Source: Paenibacillus sp. FSL R7-0204 (GTDB lineage: Bacteria > Bacillota > Bacilli > Paenibacillales > Paenibacillaceae). Taken from it: a stretch of DNA of 64,000 nt. The translations under genes and the position numbers were made by a program. The notes beneath the pieces were generated by a model that saw only the letters and a program-made list of their open reading frames with translations, ran no database searches and was not told the origin of the DNA. Below are positions 34,913 to 46,000 of this stretch, piece by piece; position 1 is the first letter of the stretch, and each line of letters opens with the position of its first letter. The stretch is from positions 6,386,001 to 6,450,000 of the forward strand of contig NZ_JBBOCA010000001.1 of the NCBI RefSeq assembly GCF_038002225.1, in the 5' to 3' direction.

Positions 34913-37672
34913 TTATAGAGTTTCCTTAAAATATCTCTGAAGTGATTGAATAACAACTACCCCGCCAGCCTTATGTAATGGTTCATTCTGACGCTCACAT
35001 TGGAAGAGCTGAATACAAGACGGGCAGCCATTAGAACAACCACAGCTAGTCATCATAATTTCAGCCTTCTTCAACAGCACATTAAAATTTTCAGCAACAA
35101 CCTCTACGATCCCGGAGCCCCCTCCGACTTGGCTATCATATATAAATAAACTTGGCATCCCGAACAAAGTTGAACTCGAGTGATTTGAGACATGTTGAAA
35201 GTCAGCAGCGCTGCATTTCACAATAGCTGGAATTGCTGCGGCTAGAGCATGTTCAGCTGCATGTATACTTCCATCGAGAAGCTCCTCGAATGTAAGATCT
35301 GATACTGTTTGTATGCCCGCTAAAAGATTTCTAAGCTGACTTTTACCTTGTTCATCCCACAGTAACCACAGTGCATCTGTTTGAAACGAAACAGGGTAGG
35401 TATTGGTTACCTGTACTGTTTCTGATGGTTTTGCATTGTGTGTGTATATTTTCTTGTAGCCGAATGTGTTTCGTCTTACATTTATATTCCCAATATTTGC
35501 TTTCAACTCATTATCAACTAATATGAGCTTAGTAATATCACTCACTTCAATACTATCCCGTACAATACCTCGCGTAAGATAGTCCGATCTCACCTGTTCC
35601 ACTAGAACCTTCCGCTGCCTCTTATCGATCCACCTCACTTTGTAAAAACTGCGGTTATCTGATCCCAAAAAGATCGCATCCACATGATAATCCCTTATCA
35701 AGGAACGAGTATCTACATTCTGAAACAATATTGTTTCGTTCCATCCACTCTTACTCACGACGGTGTATGTTTCGCCCATCGCAATCAATGGCAGATATTT
35801 TGGAGACTCACCCATATACATGAGTTTTCCTTCAACCTGTTGCCATTGCTCGTCAACCTCAACTAACACCTTCCGAAGGACGCTGGCACGAACGTAATTA
35901 ATAGCATTGTAGATCGTCCCTCCTTGCTCATGCGCTGCATAAACAAGATGTTCCCTTAATATTTTTGGATTGTTAATGTTAATAGCAGCAGATTCCGGTA
36001 TCTGCTGGAAGAATTCTAGCGGATTACGGGCATAATATTGTTGCAATGGCTCCTCCTGTAACATCAAGACAACTAAACCATCTCCGCTTCTACCTACTCG
36101 ACCTGCTTGTTGCCAAAAGGAGGCATGAGATCCAGGGTATCCAAGCATGATGCATAGATCCAAACAATCCACATCAATCCCTACCTCCAAGGCCTTAGTA
36201 GCAACAACGCCCAATATTTCACCTTGTTGTAGCTTCTTTATAGTTTGCTCCTTGATTTCTTGAGGTAAATTAGCATGATACGGAAGAAATAAGTCCTGAC
36301 CTTCTTTCAATTCTAATGAACCAAACTCATTAAGATGTGTTTTTAAAATCATATTGAGTTCTCTACTTAAAAGCTGAGATTGTTGGCGATTACTAGAGAA
36401 AATAATACTTCTCGGCCATTCCCCATTACTGTAAACCGTTTTTAGGATCTCATAAAGATCGGATGCAACTGCTCTTCTTTTATACTCTACATCTATAAGA
36501 CCAGGGTTCCACAGAACAATATCCTTTTTATTAATCGGTGCGTTGCTTTCCATAATTTCATGGAACCCTTGTATACCCCTCTTACCTGTTAATTCTTCAA
36601 CCAAATACTTAGGATTGGCTATTGTAGCAGAGCATGCAATGAATTGAATCTCCCGATTGCCTAACCTTTCACATAACATTCTTAAGCGGCGAATAACCAT
36701 AGCCACTTTTGAACCAATCATACCCGAGTAATGATGTAGCTCATCTATTACAATATAACGGAGATTTGTTAAGAATCTAATTAACTGCGAAGCCTTCCCT
36801 GTCTGTGCTCCTATGCTTTGAAGAATGGGATGCAAATAATGAACATTGGTTAGCCAATAGCGCCCCTGTTCAAATACCAGACTGGAGGCCTGGTCTTTCC
36901 TCATATGCTGAGGAATATTACGTTGACCGAAAAGAAGACCAGTAGGCACTTCAGTTCCATGAACCTTAAGCTTAGAGAAACCAGCCATTTTGAAGTTGCT
37001 TACATTTTCTTCTTCCAGATCTGCCCACTGTTGTAAATGAGCAAATTGATCCTCGACCAAGGCCTTATATGGCGATAAATAGAGCGCGCAAGCATTTGGA
37101 TCAGCTACGAGTTTCTCCATAATTGGAATGTTGTATGATAACGATTTACCAGATGCCGTCTTTGTGCAAATAACTACATTACGTCCTTGTCTTATCGCTT
37201 TCACTGCTTCACTCTGATGCTTATAAAGCTTATTAATCCCCATTAATTCAAGCTTACTACGCATCCAACTCTCCATTGGTATATTCTCATCGTACACGCC
37301 TTGTATCTCATCAGTTTCATGGACAAATACATCTGCTCGAAGGCGTTTGCTCAGTTCTACTAATTGTCCCACAAGGAGACTGCTATTAAATATCTCTTGA
37401 ACTGGTAGCCTTCTATCCAGAAGCAAATCCACTTCTTCCGTCATTAGCAAGCTGCTTATTATCGGACTTCCATCTTCAATGCAAAATATGCCTTCTTCTT
37501 GCTCGCTATCGCTCTCATATTCAGCTTCAAGGGATTTCCAATCGGTGATGTGGACACCATTAGCTCTTTGCTGAATTCCCCGACGATAGCCTCTAGGGTC
37601 AGCTTTATAGCTGATCTGTACAAAATCGCCATAGGGTTTAACTGCTCCACAAGATGAACATATCAGAGGCAT
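34913..37672 (-). CDS. YprA/MrfA-like DEAD-box helicase with C-terminal Cys cluster (second of a pair)
   Basis: 919 residues. The N-terminal CSSCG is followed by a degenerate second half of a zinc ribbon. Next come the Q-motif region (GINKLYKHQSEAV), motif I TASGKS (172-177), VIDELH, SATIANP, and the second RecA lobe with VATKALEVGIDV and QQAGRVGRSG. The end is a DUF1998-type C-terminus with SCGCSNGCPSCIQLFQC. B. subtilis MrfA, a repair helicase, has this architecture, as do DUF1998 helicases in defence systems. It starts 3 bases after the first helicase stop, so the two are coupled. It is a clear paralogue of its neighbour with a diverged N-terminal metal site. Confidence 0.88.
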   Translation of the reverse strand: MPLICSSCGAVKPYGDFVQISYKADPRGYRRGIQQRANGVHITDWKSLEAEYESDSEQEEGIFCIEDGSPIISSLLMTEEVDLLLDRRLPVQEIFNSSLLVGQLVELSKRLRADVFVHETDEIQGVYDENIPMESWMRSKLELMGINKLYKHQSEAVKAIRQGRNVVICTKTASGKSLSYNIPIMEKLVADPNACALYLSPYKALVEDQFAHLQQWADLEEENVSNFKMAGFSKLKVHGTEVPTGLLFGQRNIPQHMRKDQASSLVFEQGRYWLTNVHYLHPILQSIGAQTGKASQLIRFLTNLRYIVIDELHHYSGMIGSKVAMVIRRLRMLCERLGNREIQFIACSATIANPKYLVEELTGKRGIQGFHEIMESNAPINKKDIVLWNPGLIDVEYKRRAVASDLYEILKTVYSNGEWPRSIIFSSNRQQSQLLSRELNMILKTHLNEFGSLELKEGQDLFLPYHANLPQEIKEQTIKKLQQGEILGVVATKALEVGIDVDCLDLCIMLGYPGSHASFWQQAGRVGRSGDGLVVLMLQEEPLQQYYARNPLEFFQQIPESAAININNPKILREHLVYAAHEQGGTIYNAINYVRASVLRKVLVEVDEQWQQVEGKLMYMGESPKYLPLIAMGETYTVVSKSGWNETILFQNVDTRSLIRDYHVDAIFLGSDNRSFYKVRWIDKRQRKVLVEQVRSDYLTRGIVRDSIEVSDITKLILVDNELKANIGNINVRRNTFGYKKIYTHNAKPSETVQVTNTYPVSFQTDALWLLWDEQGKSQLRNLLAGIQTVSDLTFEELLDGSIHAAEHALAAAIPAIVKCSAADFQHVSNHSSSTLFGMPSLFIYDSQVGGGSGIVEVVAENFNVLLKKAEIMMTSCGCSNGCPSCIQLFQCERQNEPLHKAGGVVVIQSLQRYFKETL

Positions 37673-37675
37673 CCC

Positions 37676-40366
37676 TTAATCGTTCCTCTCGATTAAAGAT
37701 TTCAGGAGTATCTTTGCTCCAGGTTTAAATAGTTCAACATTGTACTTACCAGGGAGTTGAACACAACTTGGACATCCTTCATTGCACGGACAACTCTCCA
37801 TAAGATCTAGAGCCTTGCGCATCACCTTAGCTGTATTCTCATAGATTGCCTCGATCGTCCCAAGCCCAGATCCATTTTCTCCATAGAACCCTATAACTGG
37901 TCGATTAGCAAAAGTAGACAGTCCGCTTGTAGAGAAACCTGAAAAATCATTAGTATCACAAATGATCATATCTGGAATTACCGATGTCATAGCGTGCTGA
38001 GCAGCATGAAGTGAAGCTTCTATCAGCATCTCGGTAGTTCGATGTTCACTTGTCCATTCCTGGATATTCTCTTTTAACAGCAGCCAATTTGAATCTGTAA
38101 TGGTTAGCCAAGTTCCTTCTGGAGCAAATTTCGTTACAGATGGATGAGTTAGAGCCACTTGTTCTAAATCGCTCTTTTGCCCAAAAAACAGTTTTCTGTA
38201 GCCAAATACACTTCTCTTAATTTCTAACTCACCATAAACCATATGAAACTCTTCAAAATCACGTCTCTGGTACGTCTGAATAATATCGATAGTATCTTTA
38301 TAAGAAGATTGAGTATGATAAGTTAGCTCCTGAATAGGTAAAAGAATAATCTCACCTTTCCGGCGATTAATGGAATCTACACGATAGGCTTTATCGCCTG
38401 GTGTCCAATAGATGGCTCCTTCATGGAAATCCCTCATGGCACTCCATTCATTCAGGCCATCCACTACAGAATGATTCTGTCCACGAATAGATACATTGTA
38501 GCTCTGACCTGAGATAGAACGTAGACTAAACTTCTTATCAACAACTACTTCATCTATTCCTTCAGCTGCAACCGCAGTCTGTAAGACGGTCTGAATATAT
38601 TCCTCATGTAGGGTCGGAAACATACTTTTCAGATCTATTTCCGTTAAATTCCGCCCAAGTTCTTCCTTGAGTAAAGGTAAATGAAGCTCTAATAGCTTAT
38701 AATTAGTCGGATTAATCCTTACAACCTCAGGTGCTTTATGCAGAAATTCATGCGGATTGCGCATATAATATTGCTGAAGGGGATCATCCTGCCAGATGAG
38801 TATTGCGACTCCCTCACCTTTCCGTCCTACTCGCCCGATCTGCTGTGAGAATGCCGCCTTCGAACCAGGATATCCAACCAAAACAGCCAGACTTAAATCA
38901 CCAATATCAATCCCTACTTCAAGTGCATTCGTAGTAATAATGACGTGGATGTCGTGGGATTTCAGACGTTCGATAATTCGTTTCCGAGTCTCATTAGGCA
39001 ATATTCCCGTGTAAAAGGCAGCTAGTTTTTCTCCATCGACACGTTCCTTTGGCAAGCGAAGCGGCTGTCTTAAAACGTCTTTAATATATTTGGTAAACAC
39101 CATCGTCTGACTCCGGGAGGGCTGAAAGATAATACTCTTAATTACTTTCTGATTGACTGTCATAGCTTGCTTAGCAATCGTAATTGCATCCGTTGAGGGT
39201 GCACGTCTAACCTGCTCACCAGCTGATATCCCTGGATTCCATAGAACGATCTCTTTGCGCTGATGAGCTGAACCATCCGTATCAATGAGTACAAACTCTT
39301 TAAGACCTGTTAGATCCCGAGCCAATTTCACCGGATTATCTATGGTAGCCGAACTGGTTATGATCTGAATGTTTCGGGTATTTCCTAGCTCACGGCAAAC
39401 CTTAAGCAATCGGCGTAGTACAAGTGCAACATGGGATCCAAACGTACCTCGATACATATGCATCTCATCGAGCACTATAAATTTGAGATTGCAAAGATAA
39501 TTTCGGATATGCTGACCTGAAGAATATTTCAACGCTTGAACCTGTCCAAGAATTGAATAATGGATCATATCCGGGTTGCTCATCCATATCTGTGCTTTTT
39601 CCATAATTCGCTGCCTTGGCCCATTCTCCGTATCTCCATCTAGTCGACCTGCATGTATGATACGTTCATCTAACTTCAACTCGGTCTCAAACCACTCATC
39701 CAAGGATGGCTGATTGGTAGATTTGATTTCACCAAAACGTTTGAGTTGATCCAATTGATCATTAGCTAAGGCTTTGGTTGGAAACAGATACAATGCTTTA
39801 TCTTCCGGGTGTTCATAAAGATAACTAAGAATAGGTAAGTTGTATGACAAGGTCTTTCCTGAAGAAGTAGAAGTAACTAACACCACATTAGATTTTGCAT
39901 GGACCGCTTCTGCTGCTTCCCTCTGATGAACATAAAGTTGATTTATGCCCATTCGGCTCAAAGCTTCCCGTATCGGCTGCGGTGTGAATTCTGGAATTTC
40001 TGCATAAATAGCTTCTTTGGCCGGTAACGTATGTACGTAGATCTCTGCATCCTCAACATCGGCTAATGCTTTTAGCTTCTCCAGAACTTCATGAGCGGAG
40101 AACTCACTACTGCTCACACCCGGAATCCGAGAATCTTCGCATAACGGAATTTCAGCTTTTTCCAGATGGACAACAGCCTGACATTCCGGGCAGTAGACTC
40201 CTTCCAGATGATTTTTATAGATTTCCATTATGGGTGACCAATCTGAACATTGGATTCCAGTGGGGGTATACTCTAATCTCCGCTGCTCTCCAACCTGACT
40301 AATTCTATGAGATATTTGAACAGCCTTAAGCATGCTTGAACATACTGAACATTTTAGAAACGCCAT
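37676..40366 (-). CDS. YprA/MrfA-like DEAD-box helicase with C-terminal Cys cluster (first of a pair)
   Basis: 896 residues from ATG 40366, with GGAGGCGGAG upstream; a longer frame begins at 40387. An N-terminal zinc ribbon (CSVC ... CPEC) is intact here. Then come GINQLYVHQREAA, motif I TSTSSGKT (about 165-172), VLDEMHMYRG, SSATIDNP and, in the second lobe, TTNALEVGIDIG and QQIGRVGRKG. The C-terminal Cys cluster is SCPCNEGCPSCVQ. No MrfB-like exonuclease gene is adjacent, so this is not simply the mrfAB pair. It is the first gene of the run and lies 68 bases downstream of a LexA-like element. Confidence 0.88.
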   Translation of the reverse strand: MAFLKCSVCSSMLKAVQISHRISQVGEQRRLEYTPTGIQCSDWSPIMEIYKNHLEGVYCPECQAVVHLEKAEIPLCEDSRIPGVSSSEFSAHEVLEKLKALADVEDAEIYVHTLPAKEAIYAEIPEFTPQPIREALSRMGINQLYVHQREAAEAVHAKSNVVLVTSTSSGKTLSYNLPILSYLYEHPEDKALYLFPTKALANDQLDQLKRFGEIKSTNQPSLDEWFETELKLDERIIHAGRLDGDTENGPRQRIMEKAQIWMSNPDMIHYSILGQVQALKYSSGQHIRNYLCNLKFIVLDEMHMYRGTFGSHVALVLRRLLKVCRELGNTRNIQIITSSATIDNPVKLARDLTGLKEFVLIDTDGSAHQRKEIVLWNPGISAGEQVRRAPSTDAITIAKQAMTVNQKVIKSIIFQPSRSQTMVFTKYIKDVLRQPLRLPKERVDGEKLAAFYTGILPNETRKRIIERLKSHDIHVIITTNALEVGIDIGDLSLAVLVGYPGSKAAFSQQIGRVGRKGEGVAILIWQDDPLQQYYMRNPHEFLHKAPEVVRINPTNYKLLELHLPLLKEELGRNLTEIDLKSMFPTLHEEYIQTVLQTAVAAEGIDEVVVDKKFSLRSISGQSYNVSIRGQNHSVVDGLNEWSAMRDFHEGAIYWTPGDKAYRVDSINRRKGEIILLPIQELTYHTQSSYKDTIDIIQTYQRRDFEEFHMVYGELEIKRSVFGYRKLFFGQKSDLEQVALTHPSVTKFAPEGTWLTITDSNWLLLKENIQEWTSEHRTTEMLIEASLHAAQHAMTSVIPDMIICDTNDFSGFSTSGLSTFANRPVIGFYGENGSGLGTIEAIYENTAKVMRKALDLMESCPCNEGCPSCVQLPGKYNVELFKPGAKILLKSLIERND

Positions 40367-40434
40367 TTCTACTCCGCCTCCATCCATTCATCTTACCGCT
40401 GTTTCCATTAGACCATATTACCTAGACATCCACA

Positions 40435-40453
40435 TGTCAGCGAACGTATGTTC
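40435..40453 (-). promoter_or_regulatory. LexA-like 19-bp element upstream of the helicase/mcrBC run
   Basis: Plus strand TGTCAGCGAACGTATGTTC. It contains CGAACGTATGTTC, matching the B. subtilis LexA/DinR pattern CGAAC-N4-GTTC. On the minus strand the flank CTGACA is followed after 17 bases by TATGGT, a plausible promoter with the operator over its -35. The same 19-mer pattern recurs at 47284 and 55023. Confidence 0.75.
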
Positions 40454-40526
40454 ATTTGAAAATATTCCCTCATTCGAATTAATTCGACAAAACAGGTCAG
40501 AAGTCCTTGCTAATTAAAAGCTAACT

Positions 40527-40551
40527 AAAAAAGACGACAAGTATGTCGTCT
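40527..40551 (-). terminator. Terminator of the pPIWI-RE operon
   Basis: AGACGACA-TACT-TGTCGTCT on the minus strand followed by TTTTTAG, 46 bases past the PIWI-RE stop. It separates this operon from the helicase/mcrBC run. Confidence 0.85.
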
Positions 40552-40596
40552 TGATTAATCTCAGCTTTATATTGCCTGTACCTATAAGAATACACA

Positions 40597-43083
40597 CTAC
40601 ACCAACTCCTCAACCTCCTCCCAAAACTCCACTTCCTCATCAAATTCCGGATCATAATTCTTCTCTTTCCCAGTTAAATATTTCGACAGAATTTTTGTGA
40701 TCCGTATACCATACGGATATATTGTATGTTTATCGTAATTCAGACCTACTCTTCGCAGCTGATCAACTAAATTAGCCAGATCATCACGTTCCATCTCATC
40801 CAGCTCTCCCAGAGGAATATACTCAACTGCTTTCTGCTGAAGCAGCTGTTTGCTAGGAGACAGGAACTTGATATCTTCATTTCTCACACCAGACCATGCT
40901 CTTGGCCTTCCACCAACACCATAATAAATCCCTAGTGGATCTTTGAAGATCCCCGAAGCTTTGTTGAATTTCTCTTCAGCATCATCTTCAATAATCCTAT
41001 ATTGTGGCACATCATCCGTCATATTGACACGTATAAACTTAAGACGAGCATCATTTACTAGTCGTTCGCTCAGATAAGGAACTTTATCGTATTGAAGGTC
41101 AGTATTTCGAATGACTGGAAGCCAGTCCTTTCTCAGCGTCGCATTCATCATTACTGTTAGCTGCTTCACATCTTGACCAAGCTCAATCTCAATAACTCTG
41201 ACTATAAAATTTAGAAAAACCTGTTTGCTTTGGTTCCATTTGCCCGGATTGTCCAACATTTTCACCTGTTCCAGATAAAAAGGTGCCTCTCCTAATGGTA
41301 ACCATGACTCAATTCCGAATATCTTGAACATTATTTCTGTACCGTCCATTTTCGATATGACAGGTAAATATTTGTTGTCTGCTTTTAAAATATTAAATGA
41401 CAGAATTGGACCGTATGAATCTACCTTGGTCACATTGTTGCTTAGGAAGCCTGCATCATTAAGCAAATCAAATAATGCATTGATTATGCGAGCAGTATTC
41501 CCCTTCTCATCTCCTGTAAGAGGATGTATGAACTGAGTAAGACGTCTTGCCTTTTTCATCCCTTCCCTTATAGCTCTCTTAGGATCACCGTCTTTGCTCC
41601 AGTTTTCTTTAGGCGCAATCTCCACTAATGCCAATGTCCGCTGATCTCCAGAAGACCGTTCTTCATTAAGCAGCTTGTTAATTTGATTCACTCGCTTGAT
41701 AAAGGCAACATCAGCTTTAAATGTTCCAACTTCCAGTTCACTCACAATTTCAACAGGACTGCAGTGTACGAACTCTATCGTTACATCCTTATCACAATTG
41801 AGGTCATAAACATTCTCTGAAATTTGACGATTAAAGATTATTGATTTATTTTCCAGTGATTTTTGTTCAGTCGTATAAACTTCTTTCATTGCAGTAAACA
41901 TTTCCTCACTACTATAAACCTCAATAATTAGCTTTTCTGCTTGATGCGCGACAATGGGGAACCGAATATCATTCATACGCTTACGAGGGATCTCTGGAAT
42001 ATGAAATATCGGTGTTAGATGATCCATTGCAAGTACTTCTTTAAACTTATTAAACAGACCACTTTTCTCCGACAACCCGAGTCCTGACTTCACAAAGTTA
42101 CCTTTGCCATTGAAAGAGTGATGATTGACTACATAGGCAGTAACTTCACCATTTCCGTCCAGGAATGCAGCAGGGTTAAAGAGCAACATATCCGGTTCGA
42201 AGGATTCTCCGTACAGAACATCCCAATACAAACCATCCAGGGCTGTTTTCCAGACTGCAAAAGGCGGTATTCCCTGTCCACTACCAGCACGACGCTCAAA
42301 CTGAAGCTGTGAGAAAGAAAGCTTTTCTTGCAACGAATACGGATTACGGACTGACACAAGAACAGAACAGGCATGATCCGCTTTTAAATAACAAGAACCT
42401 TCCTTAATTTGTGCATTCTTCAAATACCGACGTGTACCTACAGTTACAAGAAGAAGCGATCTCTCAGTATCCCCACCACGATTCTTCAGTTCAACCTTCA
42501 GTACATACGAAAAAGGATCGTGTTTCGGTGATTTTCTGATCGGATTCGAGACACATTCATGCTGATTATTAAAGATCGTATGATGAAACTGGAACTCCTC
42601 TACTATACCTTGACCTAACTCAACTGTTCGCAGTTCTTCGCAGAACTTATGAGCTGCCAAGCCAGGAAGCCATTGGTATTTATCAATAGATTCATGAAGT
42701 TCACCAAAGCTAGAGGATTGCCATACCAGTTCGGCCTCTTTAACCACTTCCGGTAGATTTGCTTCTGAATATCCTTTCAAATGTGCAAACCAACCTAGAG
42801 TAAGCTTTTTGATATGAGACTCTGGAATTTCAACAGTAGATACAATCCATGGCAAGTCTTTTTGCAGTACTTTATTATTTAAATCCACATGAACAATCTC
42901 CGGGAATATACTCTTTAGCTTCTTGCAAAGAGGTTCAACTTTGTAAGCAAGCTTGTGGTTTTGAGGTGTAGCTTGTGTAATAAAAAAATTTCGCCAGCTG
43001 TCCGGCATATGCATGACATGAATCGTTTCATGATAAAATACCACTTCATTTACTTCCAGTGCAAAGAGCTCCATTCTGTTCAT
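40597..43083 (-). CDS. pPIWI-RE protein (Argonaute/PIWI-related)
   Basis: 828 residues. The overall length, the opening domain (ALEVNEVVFYHETIHVMHMP) and the C-terminal region (PSKQLLQQKAVEYIPLGELD and onward) fit the pPIWI_RE family. That family, described by Burroughs, Iyer and Aravind, is predicted to bind guide-target nucleic acid hybrids. The operon supports this strongly: a DinG/XPD-like helicase and a REase-fold protein with 4-base overlaps are its hallmark partners. I cannot place the PIWI catalytic or Arg/Glu residues by eye. It is the last gene of the three-gene island and overlaps the helicase stop (ATGA). Confidence 0.8.
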   Translation of the reverse strand: MNRMELFALEVNEVVFYHETIHVMHMPDSWRNFFITQATPQNHKLAYKVEPLCKKLKSIFPEIVHVDLNNKVLQKDLPWIVSTVEIPESHIKKLTLGWFAHLKGYSEANLPEVVKEAELVWQSSSFGELHESIDKYQWLPGLAAHKFCEELRTVELGQGIVEEFQFHHTIFNNQHECVSNPIRKSPKHDPFSYVLKVELKNRGGDTERSLLLVTVGTRRYLKNAQIKEGSCYLKADHACSVLVSVRNPYSLQEKLSFSQLQFERRAGSGQGIPPFAVWKTALDGLYWDVLYGESFEPDMLLFNPAAFLDGNGEVTAYVVNHHSFNGKGNFVKSGLGLSEKSGLFNKFKEVLAMDHLTPIFHIPEIPRKRMNDIRFPIVAHQAEKLIIEVYSSEEMFTAMKEVYTTEQKSLENKSIIFNRQISENVYDLNCDKDVTIEFVHCSPVEIVSELEVGTFKADVAFIKRVNQINKLLNEERSSGDQRTLALVEIAPKENWSKDGDPKRAIREGMKKARRLTQFIHPLTGDEKGNTARIINALFDLLNDAGFLSNNVTKVDSYGPILSFNILKADNKYLPVISKMDGTEIMFKIFGIESWLPLGEAPFYLEQVKMLDNPGKWNQSKQVFLNFIVRVIEIELGQDVKQLTVMMNATLRKDWLPVIRNTDLQYDKVPYLSERLVNDARLKFIRVNMTDDVPQYRIIEDDAEEKFNKASGIFKDPLGIYYGVGGRPRAWSGVRNEDIKFLSPSKQLLQQKAVEYIPLGELDEMERDDLANLVDQLRRVGLNYDKHTIYPYGIRITKILSKYLTGKEKNYDPEFDEEVEFWEEVEELV

Positions 43084-46000
43084 AGACTGCCTCCCATATT
43101 CATATTATTAATCGCTTCGCTAAAGGGCCCATATAAACTTTGGAAAATAGCATCCTTCATGTTCTTGCGCATAATTACTGCCCATACTTCAAGCATTGAA
43201 TATCCTTCAGGGTTACCTGCTGGTTTAGCATTGAACTTAGCATCACAGAAATAGACACGGGCATCTAACCCTCCACGCAGCAAACGACCGATCATCTGCC
43301 ATACTGGAACAAAAGTGTACCATCCCATAATCTCTCTTTCTTTGGGACTTAAGATCGACCAGAAATCCGGTTTCATATACATATGCTCCAGCTTACCGCT
43401 GCTGATTTGCCGTAGCTTGGTAACCGCCTTATCGTAAATAAGGTTCTTTCCTTCTATCCGACGCAAATATTCTGGCAAATACGCATGTAGGACCTGAACA
43501 AGATAGTTCAAATCATTGGGTATGGGGTAAGGACGAACCAGAAAGAATACTGAACCGAAGAGGGCCTCTCCCTGCCTATCTAATATGTTATATCCCCGAC
43601 CAACAGACAATAGGGGTACAATCAATACCTCAGCCCGGTCCCGATAAAAGGACTCGATCAACACTCTGGAATACTGATCTTCTTGGTGACCATCATTTCT
43701 TGAGAGCGCCTTATATCTGCCCGTCCAAGTTCGATCATTTCGAAAAACACTGCAGACCGTTTCAACATCATCATATGAGTTAACAACCAGCAATACTCTC
43801 CTGTTGTTACCTTCAGTTCTCCAGTGATTCAGTTCATATTCAATATCTGGCTTTAGATGCTGTACCATCCCTCTTAAATATTGATCTCTCTGTTCTGGAT
43901 CACGAATGCCTGACACCGAATAAAATTCTCCACGAACCTCATCAAGCACGGGCTTATAATTCATGTGAATAACTGAGCTTTGGCGGTTGGCTCGCAGCAA
44001 CCATTCTGAAGGTGTCTTCAAGTCATAATGAGCTGACTTCGGAGCATGACTGGTTCCAGAGAGAAATACAACCGCAGGACCTGCTTTCCCGTCACATTCT
44101 TGATACAGATTATGCCAATCATGAAGCAGCAGACGGCCCACTGCAGTGTATTCAATCAGCTTGAACTTTCCGGTCTTTTCATTGTCAGGCAATTCATATT
44201 TATATCCCAAGGTAATCCCGGTCATCGCTTCTTTCATAAATGCCTGATAATCCCTCTGCATAGTAAACAACGGGGAGAAATTAATCGTTAGGCCAAGTTT
44301 AGCTTGAATCATAGGAAACGTAGTTAAAATGTACTTGATACTCTCCTCTGCCCTACATAAGTACAGGAAGAATTCAAGCTGCGCAAAGAGCAGTTCTTTT
44401 TTCACCCTGGGTTTAAGGACACCGCTCACTTTGGATACAATCTGCTCCAGGAGTCTCTGCTTCTGTTCGGAGCTTTCTGCATCTACAATCTCATCAACGA
44501 TTCTTGAGAGTATTGGATCCTTGTATGGGGCCGAGGCATATTCGCTGAAACGTTTGAATACCCTTGACTGTAGTTGAGCATTGCCAGAGAGTTTTTCACT
44601 TAGTGTGCCAGCCAGTGCTGCCACCCGAATCAGATTATTCCTGATATCTTTCCTAAGCGTCTGAGACAATTCCAGTTTGTTATAAATTCGCCAGATCATC
44701 TGATCCAGCATACGAAGCCTATCGTTCCACTCAATAAAGGCAGGATCACCAGCATACTGACCATAATATCCACTGGTTAGCTCATTAGACTCATATCTTA
44801 ACTGTTCAAAGATATCGTCGGCTGCCCCAAACACATTGTATTGTGTTAAAAAGGTCTCATCGAACTGCTTCTGCACCTGATCCGCTTCATCTACAAAAAC
44901 AACATCGAGCAGGTCATACATGGCTTCGTAAATCGTTCTCTCCAAGGGATCAATCACTGCTGATATACGTGTCTTCAGCACACTTGGCGCAGTGGCCACC
45001 CATACCTCAGCATTCTGCAAGGAAGATAGATCTTTATATACACCACAGGCATGTGCAAGCGGGCATTTCACAGATGTATCGTCTTGCTGCAACTGGATAC
45101 AAGGATATCTGCTGCTCCGATCATAATCTTCAGCCAACGCTTTGATGATACAGACATTGGATAAATGAATAAGTGACTCATACTGCTGGCTCTGCCAATC
45201 ACTAACCTCTTGAATGCCACTGCTATTCGCAAACAAATAGTTATTGAGATGTTCTTCTCTGGAGGTTCTCCCAATAACAGGAACAGCATGTATTCCAAGC
45301 TTACGCAATTCTTTGACACGTTCAAGGGCCTGCATAACACTACCTTCAATAAAGCCTACCCTTGCACCCTCATGTTTTACCAGCCGGTAGGCTTCCATCA
45401 TCATAAAAGTCGACTTTCCTGCTCCAAGCCCCCCACCAATGTGTTGATTCTCTTGATACACAAATTCTAGATCCATACCATCAAGCGATTCCAAAAGCAC
45501 AGACTTGGCCCTACTTACCCACATGGCCGATGCTCCTAGGAGTTGATCCATCTCAGTTGCTAATACAGCTCCGTTATATGGGACCGAAAGCTTAAATATT
45601 CTTTTAGGCCGATACGATGGCAGAGGTTTGACTTCATTGGAGAGCATAGATTCAGGGATTTCCCCCTGGAAGGTAATCCATTGCCCACCTCGAATCCTTC
45701 GAGAGTATGTAAACACTTTTTCATTAGCAAAGGGTTTAGTATTCAACTGGCGTGGGATGGAATGTTCAAGGATATTGCTATAGATAGAAGAACGGTCAAT
45801 TAAATAGCGCGGAGCAATACGAACTGCTCCTTCATCCTCCTTGATCTCGTATAACCGATACTCACTCCCAATTTCCCCATAAGCATTAATTCGTTTCAAG
45901 AGATTCTTCTTGGTTCGCAGTTCAGGAAATAGAATTCTCAGCCGGGTGATGATGTCCGAGCGAGTTGTATGTTTCAGAATGGGTTCATTGTAACCAACCA

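Noticed and set aside
34913..40366. DISARM or BREX locus
   Set aside because: DUF1998 helicases and an SNF2 protein are present, but no DrmC-type phospholipase D, DISARM methyltransferase, PglZ or BrxC is seen, and McrBC is not part of those systems.
34913..40366. Simple mrfAB repair locus
   Set aside because: Two MrfA-like helicases are present but no MrfB exonuclease gene is adjacent, and the operon continues into mcrBC.
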